Shown: positions 1 through 5,973 of the stretch, in pieces
How positions within the stretch are numbered: the first letter of the stretch is position 1
Layout: the number at the start of each line of letters is the position of its first letter
DNA from: Bacteroidales bacterium
GTDB taxonomy: Bacteria > Bacteroidota > Bacteroidia > Bacteroidales > P3
Assembly: GCA_016281475.1 (NCBI GenBank)
Contig: JAEEIS010000083.1
Coordinates: 1-16,100, forward strand
Direction of reading: 5' to 3'
Length of the DNA: 16,100 nt
Notes under the pieces: generated by a model
Told to the model about the DNA's origin: nothing
The model's database searches: none
What the model saw: the letters and a program-made list of their open reading frames with translations, nothing else
Made by a program: the position numbers and the translations under genes

Positions 1-210
1 AAGGATATGAAAAAGGCGCGAAACCTTCGTTTATGAATCCTTATTTCTTAATCAGGTGACTGGTAATTACCTTTGGGTAAATAAGGAACGAACATTCCAC
101 GCCAATGCGTGAACCTGTTGTTTCTTATTCTCACCCGTTAAGATTACCAGTCTTCGATTAAGGAGAACAAGCACTTCAAGCTCTATGTATCAATACTATT
201 TTGATATTTT
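1..210 (+). ncRNA. ssrS: Long rod-like structured RNA, candidate 6S RNA (Bacteroidales type)
   Basis: Seen: bases 45-53 (TTCTTAATC) pair with 156-164, 60-67 (CTGGTAAT) with 143-150, GGGT 75-78 with ACCC 133-136, AATAAG 80-85 with CTTATT 124-129, AACA 91-94 with TGTT 116-119, and a GC-rich tip CACGC 98-102 / GCGTG 107-111 closes a CAAT loop. Unpaired patches lie at 54-59/151-155 and 68-74/137-142. A separate hairpin (AAGGAT 1-6 / ATCCTT 37-42, inner AAGG/CCTT) precedes it. An AT-only hairpin 188-206 followed by TTTT could be a weak 3' end. Known: 6S RNA is a long irregular hairpin with an internal bubble that mimics an open promoter and binds RNA polymerase, and Bacteroidales carry a divergent form. 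Inference: the shape fits 6S, but no primary-sequence match was made. The 5' end may lie outside the window, and the strand is inferred from the trailing T run. Confidence 0.45.
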
Positions 211-251
211 ACGTCATACTATTCTTCTTTTTGTACTCCAGATGAATGTAT

Positions 252-668
252 TCATATTTCTAATAATTGGAGACCATATTGATCTCGATATGTTGGAAAT
301 TTTTTATCGGAGCTAATTAATGTCCTTCGAGTGACAATTGCCGTAGAGATAATTAATCTATCGAATGGGTCAGTATGGGCACGACCATTGATTATGGGAA
401 ATTCTAAAGTATAGAAATAATCCAAGATTTTCTCATCAGCTTCAACTATTTTGATGTAGGAATCTTCTATTACACGCAACACGTCAGACGGCTTCGCATT
501 AAGGCTAATTCTGTTAATCTGCTGCAACTGTATAATTTCAACAAGAGAGATTGCGGACACGACATATTTGCGGTAACTACATTCAATATCTTCACGGATG
601 GCTGTCGGTAAACGACGGTCGTCCGTTAGATACCATATCAAAGCCTCTGTGTCAAGCAGATATTGCAT
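252..668 (-). CDS. PIN-domain toxin (VapC-like ribonuclease)
   Basis: The 138-residue protein opens with MQYLLDTEALIWYLTDD, the usual first strand and helix of small PIN toxins. The acidic metal-binding residues are all visible: D6, E44 in SLVEI, D100 and D103 in HTDPFDRLI, and D121 in SSDKKF. Family members are Mg-dependent ribonucleases that cut tRNA, rRNA or mRNA and are held inactive by an antitoxin encoded just upstream. I start at 668, not at the in-frame ATG at 710, because the first catalytic Asp then sits at residue 6 as in the family, and the ATG overlaps the stop of the preceding ORF (TGATG). That ORF, only 35 codons, is the sole candidate antitoxin; a consensus promoter at 839-869 would drive both. 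The gene is AT-richer than the metabolic genes to its right, which fits an accessory origin. Domain call secure; activity inferred. Confidence 0.85.
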   Translation of the reverse strand: MQYLLDTEALIWYLTDDRRLPTAIREDIECSYRKYVVSAISLVEIIQLQQINRISLNAKPSDVLRVIEDSYIKIVEADEKILDYFYTLEFPIINGRAHTDPFDRLIISTAIVTRRTLISSDKKFPTYRDQYGLQLLEI

Positions 669-775
669 CAATTGCCCGTATTGAATGGGTCGGCAACCAA
701 ATACTCGCACTTAGGGAGATACTGCACTTTTCTCCTCTTCCGAGCGTTCCTCCTTTTCTTTATTGTTGCTTCCAT
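668..775 (-). CDS. 35-residue basic mini-protein, possible truncated antitoxin of the PIN toxin
   Basis: An ATG at 775-773 opens a 35-codon frame that ends in a TGA overlapping the PIN start codon by one base. The N-terminal half is very basic (KKRRNARKRRK at residues 6-16) and the end reads EYLVADPFNTGN. An in-frame TAG lies shortly upstream, so the frame cannot be longer. The promoter at 839-869 would give a leader of roughly 57 bases. Stop-start overlap is typical of antitoxin-toxin pairs. The tail, with K-x-Y-L-V-A-D-P-F, faintly recalls the K-G-x-x-x-x-A-D-D-F end of DUF2281-like antitoxins, but that is a weak resemblance from memory. It may be a real minimal antitoxin, the remaining tail of a decayed one, or a leader ORF coupling translation of the toxin. 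Confidence 0.45.
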   Translation of the reverse strand: MEATIKKRRNARKRRKVQYLPKCEYLVADPFNTGN

Positions 776-838
776 ATTATTATATTTTAACTAGTTATAT
801 CAATCATTATACTATATCTACTTTTTTCTTTCACACTG

Positions 839-869
839 CAAAGATACGTAAATATTTTAATTCGACAAA
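839..869 (-). promoter_or_regulatory. Bacteroidota housekeeping promoter for the mini-ORF/PIN operon
   Basis: Read on the minus strand, TTTG (869-866) is followed by exactly 19 bases and then TATCTTTG (846-839). This matches both boxes and the spacing of the Bacteroides consensus TTTG-N19-TAnnTTTG. The predicted start of transcription is near 832, about 57 bases ahead of the ATG at 775. The upstream box lies only a few bases past the stop codon of the decayed nuclease gene (873-875). Confidence 0.75.
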
Positions 870-872
870 ATG

Positions 873-1120
873 TTATTCCAATTCGGCTTCAATTTCTTCG
901 ATTGAGGGGAGTGAGGAACGAAGGTCACTTGGGAGTGCTTGGCCGAGTTCATCGCCGGAGACACCGATGGGTTTGGCAATGACGCGGAGGACGTACTCGG
1001 CTTTGGTGCGGTCTTCAATGCAGCATGAAGATGGTCATTGTATCTCCCTCACAGCAGAGGTTGTCGGCAACAGCAGTGAAGTTCTGTACAGCGTCATCAA
1101 AGTCAGTCCAGCCGTTTCAT
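873..1120 (-). pseudogene. Decayed gene ending in the C-terminal part of a DUF1016/YhcG-type PDDEXK nuclease
   Basis: In pieces across frames the minus strand reads FTAVADNLCCEGDTMTIFML, then (after a frame change near 1020) EDRTKAEYVLRVIAKPIGVS and, nearer the TAA at 873-875, SLPSIEEIEAELE. I recall closely similar text from the end of DUF1016 (YhcG) nucleases: a VDDLLCHEGDNPTIGLLLC-type strand, then AEYALRDI, KPIGVSEY and LPTIEEIEAEL. The catalytic core and N-terminal domain of that family (normally well over 300 residues) are missing. An ATG at 1120-1118 overlaps the stop of the upstream remnant (ATGA), but its frame hits TGA after five codons. Stops and frameshifts show it is dead. DUF1016 proteins often sit near restriction or toxin-antitoxin loci, which fits this patch. 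Confidence 0.6.
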
Positions 1121-1361
1121 ACTTCGATGCGATTAGCCAATTCCTGCTTATAGTCGAAATCTCGGGGTGCTTGAGCGATACCACGAAGCCTTGAAGACAG
1201 GCTGACCTGTGCTTTCGACTGACGGGATAGAGACTCGGCAAGTTGCAATAGAAGGAGGTTCACCTGCGACTGCATCATGCCTCTACAGCCTTATCGTCAG
1301 GCAGAACAGGCTTTACCCTCTCCAATATGGTGGCATCAACCGATATACTATACGTGCACAT
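1117..1361 (-). pseudogene. Frameshifted small antitoxin-like gene
   Basis: Starting at the ATG 1361-1359, the frame reads MCTYSISVDATILERVKPVL and continues PDDKAVEA to a TGA. One base further along, the same gene resumes as MQSQVNLLLLQLAESLSRQS, then PRDFDYKQELANRIEV and a TGA at 1119-1117. Restoring one base (TG to TGG near 1272) gives a continuous protein of about 81 residues. It has the look of a group of small Bacteroidales proteins annotated as toxin-antitoxin components (start MCT-x-x-x-x-VD, a W-M/L-x-x-Q-V/I motif, a Leu-rich helix), recalled without a search. The stop overlaps an ATG of the next remnant, so the pair once formed a translationally coupled operon. The single frameshift could in principle be a sequencing error, but the downstream remnant has several lesions. 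Confidence 0.5.
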
Positions 1362-1420
1362 AATGTGTATGTTTTTTCAATTTGCAAAAGCACGACATTT
1401 TTATGACATGGCAAAATTAT

Positions 1421-1451
1421 TTTTCCATACGGAGAAAAAGTTGTATATTTG
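1421..1451 (+). promoter_or_regulatory. Probable promoter of the preA-like gene
   Basis: TATATTTG at 1444-1451 matches TAnnTTTG. TTTT at 1421-1424 stands 19 bases upstream, where TTTG is expected, so the -33 box is imperfect. Predicted start near 1458, leaving a leader of about 210 bases before the preA-like ATG, unusually long for this window. An uncertain ORF (1461-1670) fills that leader. Confidence 0.55.
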
Positions 1452-1460
1452 CCACAGAAT

Positions 1461-1670
1461 ATGCGGAGAAAACAATTGTTTTATCTGCACAGAAACAGAG
1501 TGATATACATTTACGGAGAGCCACGTAGACTATTCCTCAGAATGATGAATGAGCCCACAGAAAGAAGCAATAGCACAATCGAGGACTTCATCTTAACGTT
1601 TGACATGAAAGAGGATAACGCACCAATTCTGTACCAAAACGAAACCACATTAAAAGAGTATATACCATGA
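1461..1670 (+). CDS. Uncertain leader ORF ahead of the preA-like gene
   Basis: The frame gives 69 residues with no family I recognise. It begins MRRKQLFYLHRNRVIYIYGE and has a more acidic second half (STIEDFILTFDMKEDNAPIL). Its TGA overlaps the ATG of the next gene (ATGA at 1667-1670), the arrangement of translationally coupled genes. The first ATG lies only a few bases from the predicted transcription start, so translation would be nearly leaderless; a pair of ATGs at 1542/1545 would give a 41-42-residue version. There is no signal peptide, Cys motif or repeat. It may be a regulatory leader peptide, a small protein, or just an open frame in a long untranslated region. Confidence 0.25.
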   Translation: MRRKQLFYLHRNRVIYIYGEPRRLFLRMMNEPTERSNSTIEDFILTFDMKEDNAPILYQNETTLKEYIP

Positions 1671-3121
1671 TACACATTCACGAAGAAGCGACACGCTGCC
1701 TGTTGTGCGAGGATGCCCCCTGCACGAAGGCTTGTCAGAATGGCGACCCTGCACGTGCCATCCGTGCCATCCGTTTCGATAACGCCAAGAATGCCTGGCG
1801 ATGGATTGCTGACTGCTCGGACGAGGACCTCGAGCGTGCGGAACAGGCTTGTATTCATTACGACCGCCCTATCCGCATCAAAGAGCTGTTGCGTGAGGAA
1901 AGTCTGGAACGTAGGCAATCTGTCAATCCCTCACTGTCTGTCACATTCTGCGGCATTCCCTGCGAGAACCCGTTCTTTCTCGCCTCGTCGGCAGTCTGCA
2001 CCAACTACGAGATGGTGGCACGCGCCTTCGACATGGGCTGGGGAGGAGTCTTTTATAAGACCATCTGTATGCAGGACATCCATGAGGTATCACCCCGTTT
2101 CGATGCCATAAAAGTGGGTACTGCGTTTGCAGGTTTCCGCAATATGGAACAGCTCTCCGAGAACTCGCACGAAATGGATTTCGACATCCTGCGCCGCCTA
2201 AAGCAGAACTATCCCACAAAAGTGGTCGTCGCATCCATCATGGGTCAGTTTGAGGAAGAGTGGATTACGTTGGCAAAGATGGCCGAGGATGCCGGATGTG
2301 ATGCGGTGGAACTGAATTTCTCGTGTCCGCAGATGCGTCTTGCCGGCATGGGCAGCGACGTGGGACAAGACCCCGAGCTTGTCTCTTTTTACACCGCCTA
2401 CGTGAAAAGCAACCTCGGCATCCCCGTCATCGCAAAGATGACGCCCAACATCACCCAAATCAACAATCCCGCCATGGGTGCGTACTTTGCCGGATCGGAT
2501 GCCATCTCGGCCATCAACACCATCAAGAGCATCACCATGTCGCCGCTAGCAGCGGTAAGCGATAAAAAGACCGTTTCGGGCTATAGCGGACGGGCCGTGA
2601 AGCCCATCGCGTTGCGTTTCATCCTGGAGATGGCACAGAATACAATCATGCAGAAGGTCCATCACGTCCAGTTCAGCGGTATCGGCGGCATCGAGACATG
2701 GCGTGATGCCTTGGAGTTCATGCAGCTGGGATGCAGCAACGTGCAGGTGTGTACCGCCGTTATGGAGTATGGCTACCGCATCATCGACGACCTCATACTT
2801 GGCATGCAGACATATCTGGCGGAACGTGGCATCGAGCACTTGGAAGAAATCATAGGGGAACAGCTGCCATCATTCGTCAGGCCAAGCGACCTTGACCGCG
2901 AGACCATTGTCTACCCGATGATTGACCATGAGAAGTGCATCGGCTGCGGACGCTGCTTCCGTTCCTGCCAAGACGGCGGCCACCAAGCCATTACCTTCGA
3001 TGCCGACAGCCGCCGTCCCCTCATCGTGGGGACCAAATGCGTGGGATGCCTTCTCTGCCGTCTCGTATGTCCGACAGAGGCCATCGGCACCTCAAAGCGT
3101 ATAAGCAAAAAATCCAATTAA
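1667..3121 (+). CDS. preA: PreA-like dihydropyrimidine dehydrogenase subunit with N-terminal Fe-S motif
   Basis: Over residues 90-475 this 484-residue protein matches the plan of E. coli PreA (411 residues): ITFCG-like start, an FMN barrel with NFSCPQM (217-223) and MGSDVGQDPE, then SGIGGIETW and two [4Fe-4S] ferredoxin motifs (C424-C427-C430-C434 and C458-C461-C464-C468). The family reduces uracil and thymine to dihydro forms, normally with PreT supplying electrons from NADH. The first 85 residues are extra: C11-x2-C14-x4-C19-x3-C23 has the spacing of the N-terminal Fe-S domain of eukaryotic dihydropyrimidine dehydrogenase and of PreT/GltD. The FAD/NADPH domains between those parts in the full enzyme are absent, and no PreT gene is in the window. 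As in E. coli PreA, the residue aligned with the catalytic Cys of the eukaryotic enzyme is not Cys, so pyrimidine as substrate is inferred. Cytoplasmic. Confidence 0.85.
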   Translation: MIHIHEEATRCLLCEDAPCTKACQNGDPARAIRAIRFDNAKNAWRWIADCSDEDLERAEQACIHYDRPIRIKELLREESLERRQSVNPSLSVTFCGIPCENPFFLASSAVCTNYEMVARAFDMGWGGVFYKTICMQDIHEVSPRFDAIKVGTAFAGFRNMEQLSENSHEMDFDILRRLKQNYPTKVVVASIMGQFEEEWITLAKMAEDAGCDAVELNFSCPQMRLAGMGSDVGQDPELVSFYTAYVKSNLGIPVIAKMTPNITQINNPAMGAYFAGSDAISAINTIKSITMSPLAAVSDKKTVSGYSGRAVKPIALRFILEMAQNTIMQKVHHVQFSGIGGIETWRDALEFMQLGCSNVQVCTAVMEYGYRIIDDLILGMQTYLAERGIEHLEEIIGEQLPSFVRPSDLDRETIVYPMIDHEKCIGCGRCFRSCQDGGHQAITFDADSRRPLIVGTKCVGCLLCRLVCPTEAIGTSKRISKKSN

Positions 3122-3125
3122 TATA

Positions 3126-3174
3126 GATATTGGCACACTGAATTGCAGTAACAACAATTCAATGTGCCAATATC
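3126..3174. terminator. Bidirectional hairpin between convergent genes
   Basis: GATATTGGCACA (3126-3137) pairs perfectly with TGTGCCAATATC (3163-3174). After a two-base mismatch, GAATTG (3140-3145) pairs with CAATTC (3155-3160), leaving a nine-base loop. It sits four bases past the preA-like stop and fourteen bases from the stop of the phosphatase on the other strand. There is no T run on either side, so it is not a classic intrinsic terminator; it may end or protect transcripts from both directions. Confidence 0.7.
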
Positions 3175-3188
3175 CAACAGACCCGTTA

Positions 3189-4796
3189 TCAATACACCGT
3201 CTTCAGCGTACAGAAAGCGTCACGGCCTGTGAAAGTAACCACATACACGCCATGAGGCAGTTTTGCGAGACTGACAGCAGTGTCGCCATTGACCATCACG
3301 GACCGCACCAAACGTCCATCCACGGAATAGACGTTCAGCGTGCCCGTACGCGGATGGTCGGTGAAGGTGAGACTCACCTGATTGCCCACACGGTTGAGAC
3401 TGATGTTGCCTTCGGCCAATCTCGGAGCAATGCTTGAGTAGCCACGCAGCCTATTATACTCGGCACGTGCACTGTCGCGAAGGGCTTGGAATTCGGGCTC
3501 GCGCTGCATGCGTACAAATGTATACGACGCCAACAAACGGGCAGCCTGCACGTCTGAAGCCCAATGATAACCCGCTATGACACGACTGCGGCCAAACTCA
3601 AAACCGCGCTTCAACACAGCGTCCATGCTGTCAGGCGTCAGCTCCACCATAGCCAGAGCCATACCCCAGCCAAACGTAGCGTGAGATGACGGGTATGACG
3701 TGGTGGTAGCATGGTCTTCCTCTTCGTCCGGAATAAGGGTAGACTCACCCAACTGCACATACGGACGTTTGCGGAAACCCATATTCTTAAGACGATTGGC
3801 TTCGGTTTTGAGAGTCGCCCTCACATATTTAAAATAGGCAGCGATATGGGGAGTTGTAACCGTATCGAGCTGCATATTCAAACAGGAGGAGAACTGGCTC
3901 AAAAAGTTATAGTACTTGCTGGCAGCATCCGTCGAAGCCTGTGTGCCGCGAGGGGTATTCCTCTCGGCTTTGGCAATCCAGTGCGCAGCCACGTCGCCCT
4001 GATAGCGGTAATTGGCGGTATCGATAGGCGAAGGCAGGATGTGGCGACCATTGGGATAGCCCACATTCGTCGGCACCGCGCCATGCCAAAGCAAATATTC
4101 CACACGGGCGGCAGCCAAGTCGGCCTGATACTCAGCGCTTGCCTGCAGGCGTGCCACCGCGGCCGAAGAGGCCAGCCGGGCAGCATCCACATCGCTCTGC
4201 CAGTGTGCACCCACAATCACGCGGCTCTCGCCATACTCCCATCCGCGTCGCAGGATGGTATCCTGCATCTCAGGAGCCATCTGCGCCAAGATGAGGGCGG
4301 TGGTCCAACCCAGCGACGTGTGACCCGACGGATAGGAACCGTTGCCACGCAGATGCTCCTCATCATCGAAAGCACCCGCCACATGCTCGTTCATCCTTGC
4401 GAACGGACGCTTGCGCATATACTTCTCCTTGGCGCGATCCACTGCCTGAGCCGCAGCCCTTTGTCCACGCGAGATAAGGCGGTAGATGGCAGGCGTAGCC
4501 TCTCGGCTCACCTCAAAGCCCAATGCCTCGCTGTATATGCCGCACATACGCTCGACGCTGTATTCCGACTCCCAGCTGGCCTGCTGACCACGGGCAGTAG
4601 CGCGCATCGACTTGCCCCACATCCACTGCTGGAAGTCGTCGATAAACAACTGGCTGTTAGTGTCGGGTGGTGCCGGCAGATAGACACCCGCGTCGGGCAT
4701 CGAGTCGGTACTGAAATAAGGTATCGTGTCAATATCCTGCCCCATGACACCCACGCCAAAGAAACAGGCAAACAATAACAAGAATGTCTTTTTCAT
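3189..4796 (-). CDS. Secreted tandem-domain PAP2 (class A type) acid phosphatase with T9SS sorting tail
   Basis: A signal peptide (residues 1-19, cut near MG/Q) precedes two PAP2-superfamily domains and a C-terminal type A sorting domain (about 461-535, LNVYSVDGRLVRS then LPHGVYVV). Each domain carries the complete signature K-x6-RP, PSxH, SR-x5-H-x3-D. In the first: K123, R130-P131, PSGH 156-159, S191-R192, H198, D202. In the second: K337, R344-P345, PSSH 369-372, S404-R405, H411, D415. The His of the last block is the phospho-acceptor in this family, which hydrolyses phosphomonoesters or lipid pyrophosphates. Sequences around the motifs resemble soluble bacterial class A acid phosphatases, and no membrane helices are seen. 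The tail predicts export by the type IX system to the cell surface. It is the last gene of a minus-strand cluster, 24 bases after the LD-carboxypeptidase. A duplicated, doubly active enzyme is unusual. Confidence 0.88.
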   Translation of the reverse strand: MKKTFLLLFACFFGVGVMGQDIDTIPYFSTDSMPDAGVYLPAPPDTNSQLFIDDFQQWMWGKSMRATARGQQASWESEYSVERMCGIYSEALGFEVSREATPAIYRLISRGQRAAAQAVDRAKEKYMRKRPFARMNEHVAGAFDDEEHLRGNGSYPSGHTSLGWTTALILAQMAPEMQDTILRRGWEYGESRVIVGAHWQSDVDAARLASSAAVARLQASAEYQADLAAARVEYLLWHGAVPTNVGYPNGRHILPSPIDTANYRYQGDVAAHWIAKAERNTPRGTQASTDAASKYYNFLSQFSSCLNMQLDTVTTPHIAAYFKYVRATLKTEANRLKNMGFRKRPYVQLGESTLIPDEEEDHATTTSYPSSHATFGWGMALAMVELTPDSMDAVLKRGFEFGRSRVIAGYHWASDVQAARLLASYTFVRMQREPEFQALRDSARAEYNRLRGYSSIAPRLAEGNISLNRVGNQVSLTFTDHPRTGTLNVYSVDGRLVRSVMVNGDTAVSLAKLPHGVYVVTFTGRDAFCTLKTVY

Positions 4797-4820
4797 ATCA
4801 TCATATTATTAATCAAACTT

Positions 4821-5927
4821 CTACTCTCTCTTTCCTGCTAGCTGCATGCGGTTGGCGACAGAGCTGGAGGGTGCTTCGATTTCAGCCGTGTTGACTATCT
4901 GTCGCTGCCCCTCGATGTCGAACTGCAATGAGGCACCATCGCTTCGCACCTCCATCGTAACCGGAGCACCCATCACCAAAGGCAGGTTCACATCGCCATG
5001 CCCGGCGGGGAAACCGCACAGCAGCGGAATGTTGTATTTCTCAATATATTGGCGCAGCATCGCCTCGATGCTCTCGTATGAGAACTCGCTGCCGCAACCC
5101 TCAAACTCTCCCAATATCACTCCCTTGCAACGTCTTAGTACACCGTTCATGGCAAGGATGTTAAACTGGCGGTCGACGTTGTGCATCGACTCTCCCACCT
5201 CTTCAATAAAGAGGATCAGGTCGCGCCCCATCGTCGCATCCGCCTGTGTGCCAAGATTGGGAGCAAAAGTGCAGATATTGCCGCCCACCAAGATACCACT
5301 GGCCTTACCTTCAATGTTCTGCGGATGCGCGGGCACCTCGTAACGTGGCACACGTCCCATCAGCAAATCGCGCATCAGCGTGCTGGTCGCGTCGATACCG
5401 CCGTTCGCCAAGAACGAGCTCATCGTGCCATGCACGCTCATCACCCCCGCACGTGTCAGCAGCCCATGCAGCGTTGAAATGTCACTAAATCCCACCAGCC
5501 ATTTGGGATGGACTCGCCAATTCATTATCGGCATCTGGTTTATCAGCTGGATAGTGCCGTAGCCGCCACGGTTGCAGACAATAGCCTTAATCGTGGTGTC
5601 GTCCAAGGCCCAACGGATATCACTCATACGTTCCTCCACAGTGCCTGCATATTTCCCCGCATAAATCTTACCCACGTTGGGGCCTATCACCGGCTCCAAA
5701 CCCCATCCGCGCAGCACCTCGGCGGCCTTCTCCACCGTTTCCATCGGTGTGTAGTACGACGGCGAAATAAGCGCCACACGGTCGCCAGCCTTCAGATACT
5801 TGGGCTTCACGCATCCCAACGCTATCCCGTCGTTGTTGGTCAGTTCCACAATGTTGTCCTCTTTCTCACACGAAGAGAATGCAACCACTCCTGCAAGCAA
5901 TAGCATTGTCAAAAGATGTCTTTTCAT
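4821..5927 (-). CDS. Peptidase S66 LD-carboxypeptidase, lipoprotein
   Basis: This 368-residue protein belongs to the LdcA/MccF family of serine peptidases, which remove the terminal D-alanine from peptidoglycan tetrapeptides (L,D bond) or open related amide bonds. The catalytic triad can be placed: Ser148 in GFSDIS, Glu242 in FIEEVGE, His310 in AGHGDVNLPL. The N-terminal part shows DRVALISPS and the CNRGGYG motif typical of the fold. A lipoprotein signal ends in FSSC with Cys20, so the enzyme should be anchored in the envelope, whereas the E. coli LdcA is cytoplasmic; that points to trimming of wall peptides outside the cytoplasm. It lies 46 bases after the C69 dipeptidase and 24 bases before the tandem phosphatase, so the three are probably co-transcribed. 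A role in microcin-type immunity (MccF subgroup) cannot be excluded. Confidence 0.9.
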   Translation of the reverse strand: MKRHLLTMLLLAGVVAFSSCEKEDNIVELTNNDGIALGCVKPKYLKAGDRVALISPSYYTPMETVEKAAEVLRGWGLEPVIGPNVGKIYAGKYAGTVEERMSDIRWALDDTTIKAIVCNRGGYGTIQLINQMPIMNWRVHPKWLVGFSDISTLHGLLTRAGVMSVHGTMSSFLANGGIDATSTLMRDLLMGRVPRYEVPAHPQNIEGKASGILVGGNICTFAPNLGTQADATMGRDLILFIEEVGESMHNVDRQFNILAMNGVLRRCKGVILGEFEGCGSEFSYESIEAMLRQYIEKYNIPLLCGFPAGHGDVNLPLVMGAPVTMEVRSDGASLQFDIEGQRQIVNTAEIEAPSSSVANRMQLAGKRE

Positions 5928-5973
5928 TGGTATAAAAGTTTTTATAATCTATCAATTTAAAAGGAAGTTACTC

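Noticed and set aside
242..255. Palindrome ATGAAT-GT-ATTCAT at the PIN stop codon as a terminator
   Set aside because: A two-base loop cannot form a stable RNA hairpin of this length, and no GC content or T run supports it.
669..710. Longer PIN protein starting at the ATG at 710
   Set aside because: It adds 14 residues with no family match, overlaps the mini-ORF fully in another frame and moves the catalytic Asp from its usual place near residue 6.
763..1194. Plus-strand 143-residue open frame
   Set aside because: Its sense text has no family features, while the minus strand here carries recognisable DUF1016 and antitoxin-like remnants.
3711..4778. Long plus-strand open frame opposite the tandem phosphatase
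   Set aside because: It is the complement of a gene with complete PAP2 motifs and has no signal, domain or promoter; GC-rich codon use leaves the opposite frame open.
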